DNA of 64,000 nt, taken from NCBI GenBank assembly GCA_001899685.1, contig MKWG01000011.1:1-64000 (forward strand), written 5' to 3'. The translations under genes and the position numbers were made by a program. Below are positions 9,794 to 18,588 of the stretch, one piece after another. Within the stretch, counting starts at the first letter, position 1, and the number at the start of each line of letters is the position of its first letter. This DNA comes from Sphingobacteriales bacterium 44-15. GTDB lineage: Bacteria > Bacteroidota > Bacteroidia > Chitinophagales > Chitinophagaceae. Under the pieces are notes generated by a model that ran no database searches, had not been told where the DNA came from, and was given only the letters and a program-made list of their open reading frames with translations.

Positions 9794-9940
9794 ATGTAAG
9801 AGATAAGTGGTAAGTAGTATGTGGTATGTGGTAAGTGGTTGGCTGTGCCTGAAACTTGCGACCTTAACCTGGAATTGAATGCTTCTTTGTCGTCTCACAT
9901 CTCACGTTTCACTATTCTCTGCCCATTCATCTTCTCAATA
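9794..9940. repeat. Heptad-periodic array between NUDIX and KAS-like genes
   Basis: GTAAGAG ATAAGTG GTAAGTA GTATGTG GTATGTG GTAAGTG ... GTCTCAC ATCTCAC GTTTCAC. Confidence 0.8.
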
Positions 9941-10492
9941 TTCAAGCGCTCCCAGCTTATTCATTGCATAAAAAAGACAGGTGGCATGCATAGCCTGCAA
10001 TATCTCATTGTTTTTAAGCATTTGCTTTACTTCGTTTATAGAGAAAAGATAGACCTCGATCTCTTCGTTGTGATCCAGTTCCTGCTCTTTTACCTTTTTC
10101 CCGTTTAGCGCGAGGTACATGTGCATGATATTGCTATTGGTGGAAGGGTTTGCGGATATTTTGCCGAGGTATTCATAGCTTTCACAAACATAACCTGTCT
10201 CTTCCAGCAATTCACGCGCTGCAGCAGCCTGATGGGAGGGGTCTGTATCATCTACACAGCCGCCGGGTATTTCCATCAGGGTCTCGCCCAGTGCATGGCG
10301 ATACTGCCGCACCATGATGATCTTATTGTCTTCCGTCAGCGCTACCACTGTCACCCAGGTAGGAAATTCATATACATAATAAGGATCTACAATTGTATTT
10401 TCAGGAGTAATGCACTTATCCTTTCGTACGGTAAACCAGAGATCTTTGAATAAATATGACGATGACAACACTTTCCACTTTAGATCCTTCAT
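9935..10492 (-). CDS. NUDIX hydrolase
   Basis: Nudix box GGCVDDTDPSHQAAAARELLEETGY. Confidence 0.95.
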   Translation of the reverse strand: MKDLKWKVLSSSYLFKDLWFTVRKDKCITPENTIVDPYYVYEFPTWVTVVALTEDNKIIMVRQYRHALGETLMEIPGGCVDDTDPSHQAAAARELLEETGYVCESYEYLGKISANPSTNSNIMHMYLALNGKKVKEQELDHNEEIEVYLFSINEVKQMLKNNEILQAMHATCLFYAMNKLGALEY

Positions 10493-10514
10493 TTGAAAAA
10501 TAATTTTAAATAAT

Positions 10515-11039
10515 TTACCATTTCATCCTGTTTCTCAATGATGTAATATGGGCAACATGATGTCTGCCATGCCAGGCATAGCTGCCAAGCAGGTACCACA
10601 ATGTCATTTCCCGGTTATGCTCCGGGTGCATAACTGTTCTTTCCCATGCGCTTTCTTCCAGGCTCGAAAGCAGGTCATATAACCTTGCATGGAGCGCATG
10701 GAGCAATGTTATGGAAAGATTTACCGGGAGGTTTGTATCATGCAGTTCCGCCCAGTTTTTTTCATCATAAGGCCTGATGACAGGATTATCTTCCGTAATA
10801 CCCAGTTTAAAGCGGCAATAGGCATTGATATGGCTGTCTGCAACATGATGAACGACTTGTTGTACCGTCCAGCCGCCATCCCGGTAAGGCGTATAAAGCT
10901 GTGCCTCGTCCAGATTGAGCAAAGCGTTTTCAAGCAGCCGGGGTAAATATTTGATATCCGCCAGCCATTGTTTTTTTGTAGCTGCGGAAAAAGGCTGAGG
11001 CTCATACTTGCCTATGGGATATCGCCGGTCATCTGGCAT
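10515..11039 (-). CDS. DinB/YfiT-like putative metal-dependent hydrolase
   Basis: YPIGKYEPQPFSAATKKQWLADIKYLP, WTVQQVVHHVADSHIN, WHGRHHVAHI. Confidence 0.9.
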   Translation of the reverse strand: MPDDRRYPIGKYEPQPFSAATKKQWLADIKYLPRLLENALLNLDEAQLYTPYRDGGWTVQQVVHHVADSHINAYCRFKLGITEDNPVIRPYDEKNWAELHDTNLPVNLSITLLHALHARLYDLLSSLEESAWERTVMHPEHNREMTLWYLLGSYAWHGRHHVAHITSLRNRMKW

Positions 11040-11080
11040 AAACAGGTTTCATATATATATGCGCCAAAGCTAAATCATCC

Positions 11081-11131
11081 GGGACAACTTACCACTTACC
11101 ACTTATCACTCACCTCTTACCTCTTGCACCC
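11081..11131 (-). repeat. Heptad-periodic array 3' of DUF58 gene
   Basis: Minus strand: GTGCAAG AGGTAAG AGGTGAG TGATAAG TGGTAAG TGGTAAG. Confidence 0.85.
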
Positions 11132-12475
11132 CTATATCGCCTGCCTTGCTTTCAGCTCTATATATTTATTGATGGTGTTTACCGTTAAGGCTTCCGGCGG
11201 CGTCAACAGGGACAGGATACCGCAATGCTGGAGCTCTTTTACAATAAGCCTTTTTTCAAAAGCGAATTTATCAGCGATGGTCTGTATATAAATTTCTTCA
11301 AGATCTTCTGCAGGCTTTTTCCTCAATGCCTTCAGCTCGGTATTTTCGAAAAATACGACAAGGAGCAAATGTTGTTTTGCTATCCTCCGCAGGTAAGGGA
11401 GCTGTCGCTGAAACCCCGGAATGGATTCAAAATTGGTAAAAAGGATCATCAGCGACCTGTTCTTTACTTTACTATGAAGGTGAGTATACAGGGCTTCAAA
11501 GTCCGTTTCAGAAAAATGAGTCTGCTGCCGGTAAAGATTTTCAAGGATAAGCTCCATTTGCATGCCTTTACGGTCGGCAGGCAGAAAAGTTTCGGGCTTG
11601 CTGGCGAAGGTAAGCAACCCTGCTTTATCATGTTTCATAAGCGCTACATTGGCCAGTACCAGTGAGGCATTGATGGCATAGTCCAGCAGCGACATCCCGC
11701 CAAAAGGCATCTTCATGTTCCTCCCCTTATCTATGAGGCAGTAAATATGCTGGCTTTTCTCATCCGTAAAAGTATTGACCATGATCTCTCCTTTGCGGGC
11801 AGTGGCGTTCCAGTTAACTTTCCTGTAGTCATCACCTGATACATATTCCTTGATCTGCTCAAATTCTGTGCTGTTGCCAAGCTTTCTCAGCCGGCGTATA
11901 CCGTTTTCATTAAGCTTGCTGGATACTGCCATCAACTGGTACCTTTTCATCTGCTGGAAAGCAGGATAAGCGGGCACTACCTGCGTGGCATCAAATATGA
12001 ACCGTTTTTCTACCAGCCCCAGCGGGCTGGTGATGCATGCATTAATGGACCCAAATGCATATTCACCCCGCTCCACCGGCCGGATGCCGTAAAAAATATC
12101 ATGAGCTTGCGATGCTTTCAAAGTAAGGCTGCCTGTTTCATACGCTTTCCGGAACTGGAATGGCAGCTCGTCAATGATACCTGCTTTTACCGTAAAGGAA
12201 TAATTATTTACCAGCGACAGTTGTATAGTATTTTCGTCGCCGTTGCTTAATCTTTCGGGAGTCGTTCTTACAGCGTTGAAAGCAGTCTTGCGCCCAAACA
12301 GCACAAGCGTATCCAGCACGATAGTAACAGCGAGCAGCAACAGGAAGATCACTGCTACCTGGTAAAGGGCAGGCAAAAAGAACGATATGATAAAGCATAT
12401 TACAATCGCTGCCAGCAGGGAATAGGAGCGCCTGGTAAGTAAAAATGACCTGTATATTTCTTTGAGAAGACGCAA
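11132..12475 (-). CDS. DUF58 domain protein
   Basis: EYVSGDDYRKVNWNATARKGEIMVNTFTDEKSQHIYCLIDKGRNM. Confidence 0.93.
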   Translation of the reverse strand: MRLLKEIYRSFLLTRRSYSLLAAIVICFIISFFLPALYQVAVIFLLLLAVTIVLDTLVLFGRKTAFNAVRTTPERLSNGDENTIQLSLVNNYSFTVKAGIIDELPFQFRKAYETGSLTLKASQAHDIFYGIRPVERGEYAFGSINACITSPLGLVEKRFIFDATQVVPAYPAFQQMKRYQLMAVSSKLNENGIRRLRKLGNSTEFEQIKEYVSGDDYRKVNWNATARKGEIMVNTFTDEKSQHIYCLIDKGRNMKMPFGGMSLLDYAINASLVLANVALMKHDKAGLLTFASKPETFLPADRKGMQMELILENLYRQQTHFSETDFEALYTHLHSKVKNRSLMILFTNFESIPGFQRQLPYLRRIAKQHLLLVVFFENTELKALRKKPAEDLEEIYIQTIADKFAFEKRLIVKELQHCGILSLLTPPEALTVNTINKYIELKARQAI

Positions 12476-12477
12476 TA

Positions 12478-13455
12478 TTATCTGGGTATTTCTAATGACT
12501 GGATAATTTCACGGATCACATCATCTTCCGTTCCTCCTTCCATTTCCTTTTCAGGGGTAAGTATGATGCGATGCCTCAGCACCGGTACGGTCATCTCAAG
12601 AATATCTTCAGGGGTCACAAAATCGCGTCCCTGCATAGCGGCTGTTGCTTTGGCTGAGCTCATAATGGCAAGAGACGCACGGGGGGAAGCGCCGAGGTAA
12701 ATGGATTTGTGCGACCTGGTGGCGGTAACGATCTTTGCTATGAACCGGAGGAGCTTTTCTTCTATCAGTATTGCTCTTACCTGCCTGCGCAATGTACTGA
12801 TATGAGCTGCCGTAAGTATTTCTTTTATCCGGGCTGTTATCTCTTCGCCGGGCAGATGATGAAAGCGGCTCAGTATCTGCACTTCCTCTTCTTCTGTGGG
12901 ATATGGCACTGAGATCTTAAATAAGAACCGGTCTAACTGCGCTTCCGGCAGGCGGTAGGTACCTTCCTGCTCTACCGGGTTTTGCGTAGCCAGTACCATA
13001 AATGGCTTTTCCATGATATGCGAGTAACCGTCAACTGTTATCTGCTTTTCTTCCATCACTTCAAAAAGCGCGGCCTGTGTTTTTGCCGGGGCGCGGTTGA
13101 TCTCATCTACCAGCACTATATTTCCAAAGATCGGCCCCCGCTTGAACTGGAATACGCCTTCCCTGGGATTGAACACAGAAGTGCCCAGCACATCAGAAGG
13201 CATGAGGTCCGGCGTAAACTGGATGCGGGAAAAATGCAGGGCTATACATTTTGCCACCAGCCTCGCCGTCAGGGTTTTTGCTACCCCCGGTACGCCTTCT
13301 ATCAGCACATGGCCATCGGCCAGTAAAGCAGCCATGATAAGCTTTACCATATCTTCCTGCCCCACAATTACTTTTCCTATCTCCATACGCATCTGCATCA
13401 CTGCCTCATGGAGTTCCGAAAGATCGGTGCGCGGTTGAAAAATATCTTCTTCCAT
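12478..13455 (-). CDS. MoxR family AAA+ ATPase
   Basis: HVLIEGVPGVAKTLTARLVAK, LVDEINRAPAKTQAALFEVMEE, ATQNPVEQEGTYRLPEAQLDRF. Confidence 0.96.
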   Translation of the reverse strand: MEEDIFQPRTDLSELHEAVMQMRMEIGKVIVGQEDMVKLIMAALLADGHVLIEGVPGVAKTLTARLVAKCIALHFSRIQFTPDLMPSDVLGTSVFNPREGVFQFKRGPIFGNIVLVDEINRAPAKTQAALFEVMEEKQITVDGYSHIMEKPFMVLATQNPVEQEGTYRLPEAQLDRFLFKISVPYPTEEEEVQILSRFHHLPGEEITARIKEILTAAHISTLRRQVRAILIEEKLLRFIAKIVTATRSHKSIYLGASPRASLAIMSSAKATAAMQGRDFVTPEDILEMTVPVLRHRIILTPEKEMEGGTEDDVIREIIQSLEIPR

Positions 13456-13456
13456 A

Positions 13457-14683
13457 TTAACTGTTTTTATAAAATTTTTCTAATAATGCATATAATTCGG
13501 TTACCTGCTGGTCATGCACTGCCGGCGCTTCATGGCAGAAAGTAATATAATCTGCGATCGCTTTCACCGTTGCTTCATCGGATCCCGATTTCCGTGAAAG
13601 CAGGGTTATAAAATCATTATCCATGTTGCCCGTATTGATGTTATAATGACTGTGCACGTATTCCGTAAAATGAACGATCATTTTACTGCAAAGGTTTTTA
13701 TTGTTTTTCTTTTGAAAGTACAGCCGCCCTATTGTTTTTACAAAATCAAGCGAATCATTTTTTAAAGGCGTCATTACCGGTATCTGGCGCTGTCTCCTTT
13801 TCAGCCCAAGCAACACGAAAATGATCAGCCCCGCCAGTGCAGTAAGCAATGCCATGCGCAGGGAGCGTTGTTCCATAAAGATGCGGAGTGGCGAAGGTTC
13901 CTTATCCGGGGTATAGGCGGGTTTGTGGATATAATATTCATCCCATGCCACAGTGGTTGAACCGGCATCCAGCACAGAAAGCAATTGATTGTAATGTCCT
14001 ATATTTTCTTTGTGCAGCAGAAAATAATTGCTGAAGGCCAGGGGCGCAGTATGGATATAAAAGCTTCCTGCGCCTGCGCGTATGCGCAGGAAAATCACGC
14101 TGCTGTCAACAGTGCGCTCAAGCACATAGCTCATGCTGCTGTCAAAGTAGCGGAAATGGGAGTAATATTTCCTTCCGGGGTATTCATAACGGTTTATTTT
14201 GGGAGAAAACGGGGGATCCATCAGCCACAGGCGCAATGTGTCCAGGGCAGAGATATCTTCATAAACGGGAAAGCCGGCATCGGCATAGCTGAGATCAACA
14301 TGAAAGAAATCCTGTGCATCCCTGCTGAGATCGTAGGAAGAGATCAGCACATCGTTGCCCCTGCTCACAAAATGAAAAAGGTCCTGCAGCTCCTGGTTGC
14401 TGGCATTGAATTCTTTTGTAATGATCAGCAGGCTTTGATGCGACGTATCATACCGAAGCACGTCATTTTCCCAATAGCCGGGCGCTTTTTTGTTGACGGT
14501 GATACCGGCATGAGGGAATAAATACGAAAGGTTGTTGAACGCAATATAGGTTCCATAAGGGATCTTATCTTTTTTACTCAGCGTTACCCTTCTGTCAAAG
14601 CTGTTGCGATTGCCGCCCACCAGCAGGGCGACCAGCAAAAGCAGCAGTAATCCGCCGGTTATATATAGTAGTGCTTTTTTCAA
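13457..14683 (-). CDS. DUF4350-like membrane protein
   Basis: Position in the MoxR/DUF58 cluster, N- and C-proximal TM segments. Confidence 0.75.
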   Translation of the reverse strand: MKKALLYITGGLLLLLLVALLVGGNRNSFDRRVTLSKKDKIPYGTYIAFNNLSYLFPHAGITVNKKAPGYWENDVLRYDTSHQSLLIITKEFNASNQELQDLFHFVSRGNDVLISSYDLSRDAQDFFHVDLSYADAGFPVYEDISALDTLRLWLMDPPFSPKINRYEYPGRKYYSHFRYFDSSMSYVLERTVDSSVIFLRIRAGAGSFYIHTAPLAFSNYFLLHKENIGHYNQLLSVLDAGSTTVAWDEYYIHKPAYTPDKEPSPLRIFMEQRSLRMALLTALAGLIIFVLLGLKRRQRQIPVMTPLKNDSLDFVKTIGRLYFQKKNNKNLCSKMIVHFTEYVHSHYNINTGNMDNDFITLLSRKSGSDEATVKAIADYITFCHEAPAVHDQQVTELYALLEKFYKNS

Positions 14684-15564
14684 GGGTGTACAGATGCTTT
14701 TTGATACAGGTCGTTGAAGGCATGGGTTACAAACTCATATTGCTGCGCGCTGACCGGCATACCGCCATACCACGCATACTCATAATGCCTGGTCACCTTA
14801 AAAAAATCTTTATAGTAAGGACGGTCATATAATTGTTTGAGGTAGTCAATATTAGTGGCATCTTTCCGGTATTGCAGTAGTTCCTGTTGCGAAAATGTTT
14901 TCAGCAGGTGCAGGTACCGGAAACGGACAGCCAGCCGGAAATCTCCTTTTGCAGCAGCGTCGTCAGCAGCTTTCTCCAGGTTGGCAGACAACATATCTTC
15001 TGTTGCTTCCGTTTCCGTTTTGCGGATAACAAGGGGCTTTCTTCCCCGCCCGAAAATATTCATTTGATTTTGTACAAGAAACCATATCACGGCAGCAGCA
15101 AAGCCGCCGATAATGATGATCCATAGTATTTGCCTGAAAACCGGATTCGCAAGGAGTCGGAGAAGCCCTATAAAGATCCTGTCGCCCCGGGAAAGCTTTC
15201 CTGTATCTTCTTTCTTCTCCATATCCTTATCGGCATACCAGAAAGCGCCATCTTTTTTAAGCGATTGCACAACGGAATCAGGCACAGCCCGCCATGCTGT
15301 TACTGATGAATCGAAGAGGGAAGTGGTGTCCTCTTTCCGGAGAAAATAAAGTGGCTCTGCCTGCGCCGGCTCGTATGCTTCATTCAGAGAATCATAGTCA
15401 TCAGCGGCACTGTCTGCTACAGGAGGAGCATTTACGACAGAATCTTCATATTGGTATACGCTGTCTCCTGTTGCCGTTTGTGCATAAGGGGATAAAGGAA
15501 CCGCAACGGTAAGCAATAGTGCTGCAACAATAATAATATATATGGTGTTTCCCGTTTTACGCAC
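14680..15564 (-). CDS. DUF4129-like membrane protein
   Basis: C-terminal RFRYLHLLKTF...YEYAWYGGMPVSAQQYEFV; cluster context. Confidence 0.75.
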   Translation of the reverse strand: MRKTGNTIYIIIVAALLLTVAVPLSPYAQTATGDSVYQYEDSVVNAPPVADSAADDYDSLNEAYEPAQAEPLYFLRKEDTTSLFDSSVTAWRAVPDSVVQSLKKDGAFWYADKDMEKKEDTGKLSRGDRIFIGLLRLLANPVFRQILWIIIIGGFAAAVIWFLVQNQMNIFGRGRKPLVIRKTETEATEDMLSANLEKAADDAAAKGDFRLAVRFRYLHLLKTFSQQELLQYRKDATNIDYLKQLYDRPYYKDFFKVTRHYEYAWYGGMPVSAQQYEFVTHAFNDLYQKASVHP

Positions 15565-16528
15565 TTGCAGAGTTTTCTCTTGTCATTTTCATATTTTTTT
15601 GAACCTGTATGGGATAAATGATATAGTACCAGCCGATATAGGAGACAGAGCACAACAGTATCAATGCGCTGAGCCATTGGGGCATGGTATAATAGCGGGT
15701 AACAAAGCCTTCAAAAAACGCCGCTATCATGAACACCGGTATCAGGCTTACCAGTATGATCACCCCTTCTTTTGCCCCTTCTGTAAAAGCCTTCAGCCTT
15801 TTCTTTGTGCCGGGGAACATCCAGCTTTTCCCCAAAACTATCCCTGCAGCGCCCGATATAACGATCGCCGATATTTCCAGTGTGCCATGAATAAATACCG
15901 TTAATACGGATTGCAATCCCAGCCCTTTGGCAAAAAACATTTCTTCAAAAGCGCCAAGCCTTACCCCTTCATTAAGCAGCGCTATCATAGTGGGAAAGCA
16001 TAAAACTATGCCACGGGCAAAATAGGTAAAGGAAACAAAAAGATTATTGATCATTATACCCAGCCACATCAGCAGCGCGCCGCCTTCCGCATATACCCCA
16101 AAAGGCTGCCCTTTCTCAATATTCTCTTCCGTCATATTTACATATCTGTCAGTGAGCATTTCTCTTACAAAGCTTTCATCATGACGTGAAGAATAAAATC
16201 CGACTGCAAAAAAAACAATGAAGAATAAAGCGCAGAACAATAATACAGCATGATGCTTTCTTACAGTACGGGGCACGGTATATTTCCAGAATTCGGCCAG
16301 GCGGTTGCGGTCTTCCCTGCGGTTCTGGTATATGCCCATATAAGTCTGCGAAGCCCTGGCATTCAGGTAACGCGTTACCCGGCTATGGGGGTAAAAGGTT
16401 TTGGCATAAGACAGATCATCTACCAGCCGGGTAAATTCAACAGCAGTTTCATCAGGATCTTCAGATGGCATCTCCTGGCTTTTCAGCCAGCGGTCCTTAT
16501 TCCTCTTGATAAAAAGCGCTTCCCTCAA
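15557..16528 (-). CDS. Stage II sporulation protein M-like membrane protein
   Basis: Multi-TM, FIHGTLEISAIVISGAAGIVLG; cluster context. Confidence 0.82.
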   Translation of the reverse strand: MREALFIKRNKDRWLKSQEMPSEDPDETAVEFTRLVDDLSYAKTFYPHSRVTRYLNARASQTYMGIYQNRREDRNRLAEFWKYTVPRTVRKHHAVLLFCALFFIVFFAVGFYSSRHDESFVREMLTDRYVNMTEENIEKGQPFGVYAEGGALLMWLGIMINNLFVSFTYFARGIVLCFPTMIALLNEGVRLGAFEEMFFAKGLGLQSVLTVFIHGTLEISAIVISGAAGIVLGKSWMFPGTKKRLKAFTEGAKEGVIILVSLIPVFMIAAFFEGFVTRYYTMPQWLSALILLCSVSYIGWYYIIYPIQVQKNMKMTRENSASA

Positions 16529-16608
16529 GTTTTTTTAATTTTACTCCAAATTAAATAAATACTCAACACGTTAGATAACCGGGCAAAATATTTATTATTG
16601 TATAGTGT

Positions 16609-17418
16609 ATGAGTAAAATTTTAATTCCTACTACTTTTAATATTGATCTTGAATTTGAAAGCGCCGCGTTTCATATCAGGATGTTTGCATGGATACTTGA
16701 TTTTGTGCTGCAGGTATTTTACATCATCCTTTCGTTCTATGCTTTTTACTACATCATGGCACACCGGGATTTATCAGAGAGCGGATCGGGTTATGACCTG
16801 TGGTCAATACAGCTCCTGATAATGCTGCCCGTATTTACTTACCATCTTTTTTGTGAAGTGTTCTGGAACGGGCAAAGCGTGGGCAAGAAGCTGCTGGGGC
16901 TGCGGGTAGTAAATGATAACGGCGGAAAAGCTTCTATCAGCCAGTATATCCTCCGGTGGCTTTTGCGTTCCTCCGATCTTTCTATCCCCGTGATCATCAT
17001 TGCATCATTGTTTGCCAATGCATCGGTTTTAAAAGCGCTTTGGATCACGGTATTGATGTTTATTGCGGATCTTATACTCATTGCCACCAATCAGCAGGGC
17101 AAAAGGCTTGGAGACCTGGCTGCAGGAACTATGGTCATCAGGGCGAAGAACAAAGGCAGCCTGGAGGATACTGTATTCATGGAAGTAGCTGATGATTATG
17201 TGCCGGTATATCCCCAGGTAATGCGCTTAAGCGACAGGGATATCAATACTATAAAAGGCATTGCAGACAATGGCCTTAAGTCCGGCAATATGCTGATGCT
17301 CGAAAATGCCGCTGCACGTGTAAAAAAAGTACTGGCGATAGAAGATGAAATGCCTGCTCATGATTTTCTTAATACCCTTTTAAAAGACTACAACTTCCTT
17401 TCCACAAAAGCATCCTGA
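16609..17418 (+). CDS. RDD family protein
   Basis: NGQSVGKKLLGLRVVNDNGGKASISQYILRWLLR; GKRLGDLAAGTMVI. Confidence 0.92.
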   Translation: MSKILIPTTFNIDLEFESAAFHIRMFAWILDFVLQVFYIILSFYAFYYIMAHRDLSESGSGYDLWSIQLLIMLPVFTYHLFCEVFWNGQSVGKKLLGLRVVNDNGGKASISQYILRWLLRSSDLSIPVIIIASLFANASVLKALWITVLMFIADLILIATNQQGKRLGDLAAGTMVIRAKNKGSLEDTVFMEVADDYVPVYPQVMRLSDRDINTIKGIADNGLKSGNMLMLENAAARVKKVLAIEDEMPAHDFLNTLLKDYNFLSTKAS

Positions 17419-18270
17419 TCACGGTACATTAGCATCTATAAAATTTTTGATTTTTTCAAAAGAGTCTGCCAGGGTAGCTCCACTCCATCCGTGCCCTTCT
17501 CCGGGGTATACCACCAGTTCATGTGCTACCTTATTTTCTTCCAGCCTGCTGTCGAGCTCTACAGATTGTGATGCAGGCACCAGTTCATCCGCACCTCCCT
17601 GCAGTATAATAGTAGGAGGTGAATTTTCTGTAACAAAATTAACGGGGCTAGATTGTATGAACAGCTCACTGTCCTGGTCATAAGTCTTACCTGTAGCATT
17701 GAAAAGTATAAGCGCCTGTATGGTCCCTATATCCGAAAGAGCGGTGAGATCTGTGGGACCAAAAAAGTCAACGATGGCTTTTACATGCTTTTCCGGATCG
17801 TTCTTATAGCCGTGCAATAAAGCGAGATGCCCGCCGGCGCTAAAGCCTGCTAATATAAGATCACGGGATATGTGAAAATTTTCTGCATTCGCGGTAATGG
17901 TTTCAACAGCTTTTTCAACATCTTCTTCCTGGGCAGGGAAAACGTTGGTTACGCCATTTTTTGCAAGCCGGTAATTGATGTTTACAACAGCGTAGCCCGG
18001 AAACAATGCCTGCACGCCTGCAACAGAAGGCGTAAGCTCACTCTTATCTCCGTCAGACCAGCCGCCGCCATGTATCAGCACGATAGCAACAGTATGTTCG
18101 TCCCTGCCTGCCGGTAAATAAATATCCATTTTCCGGAGCGGGTCAGAGCCGTAAGCAGTATCAGTGATAGTGACAGCAGGGAGCGGTATATTATTTTCAG
18201 CTACATCATTGTTCTTTGTACAGGACACCAGGAACAAGAGCAATGCCAGTAAATAACAGCAGTATCTCAT
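17419..18270 (-). CDS. Alpha/beta hydrolase (esterase/lipase-like) lipoprotein
   Basis: VLIHGGGWSDGDK, LAGFSAGGHLALL, GEGHGW; lipobox LFLVSC. Confidence 0.9.
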   Translation of the reverse strand: MRYCCYLLALLLFLVSCTKNNDVAENNIPLPAVTITDTAYGSDPLRKMDIYLPAGRDEHTVAIVLIHGGGWSDGDKSELTPSVAGVQALFPGYAVVNINYRLAKNGVTNVFPAQEEDVEKAVETITANAENFHISRDLILAGFSAGGHLALLHGYKNDPEKHVKAIVDFFGPTDLTALSDIGTIQALILFNATGKTYDQDSELFIQSSPVNFVTENSPPTIILQGGADELVPASQSVELDSRLEENKVAHELVVYPGEGHGWSGATLADSFEKIKNFIDANVP

Positions 18271-18447
18271 ACGTTGCTTTTAAATTCAATTGCGGTGTTT
18301 TATAAAAGTATACTTTCATATTATAAATGCCAAGACATGCAGACCGGCGGCTTTTTTTTCACATTCTTATAACGTGGTGAAGTTATCAGTGCCCCTGTAA
18401 CCTGAAACCTGCAACTTACATTGAAAAAGCATATATTTATCCCAGAT

Positions 18448-18560
18448 AGCGCCAGTGTTATGCCAAACGTGAAATGGCAGAAGATAAATATGAGATCCTC
18501 ACATTTATCTTCTCGCCTCTCGCAAAGAAATACGAAAAATTATTGTTGACATAGCTGGCT
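18448..18560 (+). repeat. Heptad-family element with hairpin and inverted ends
   Basis: AGAAGATAAATATGAG-ATC-CTCACATTTATCTTCT stem; ends AGCGCCAGTGTTATGCCAA and TTGACATAGCTGGCT. Confidence 0.75.
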
Positions 18561-18588
18561 ACAGTTCCCTGGTTTAAACAAATTCTAT

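Noticed and set aside
11132-17418. MoxR/DUF58/SpoIIM/RDD cluster as a novel system
   Set aside because: This gene order is common in Bacteroidetes chromosomes; considered ordinary.
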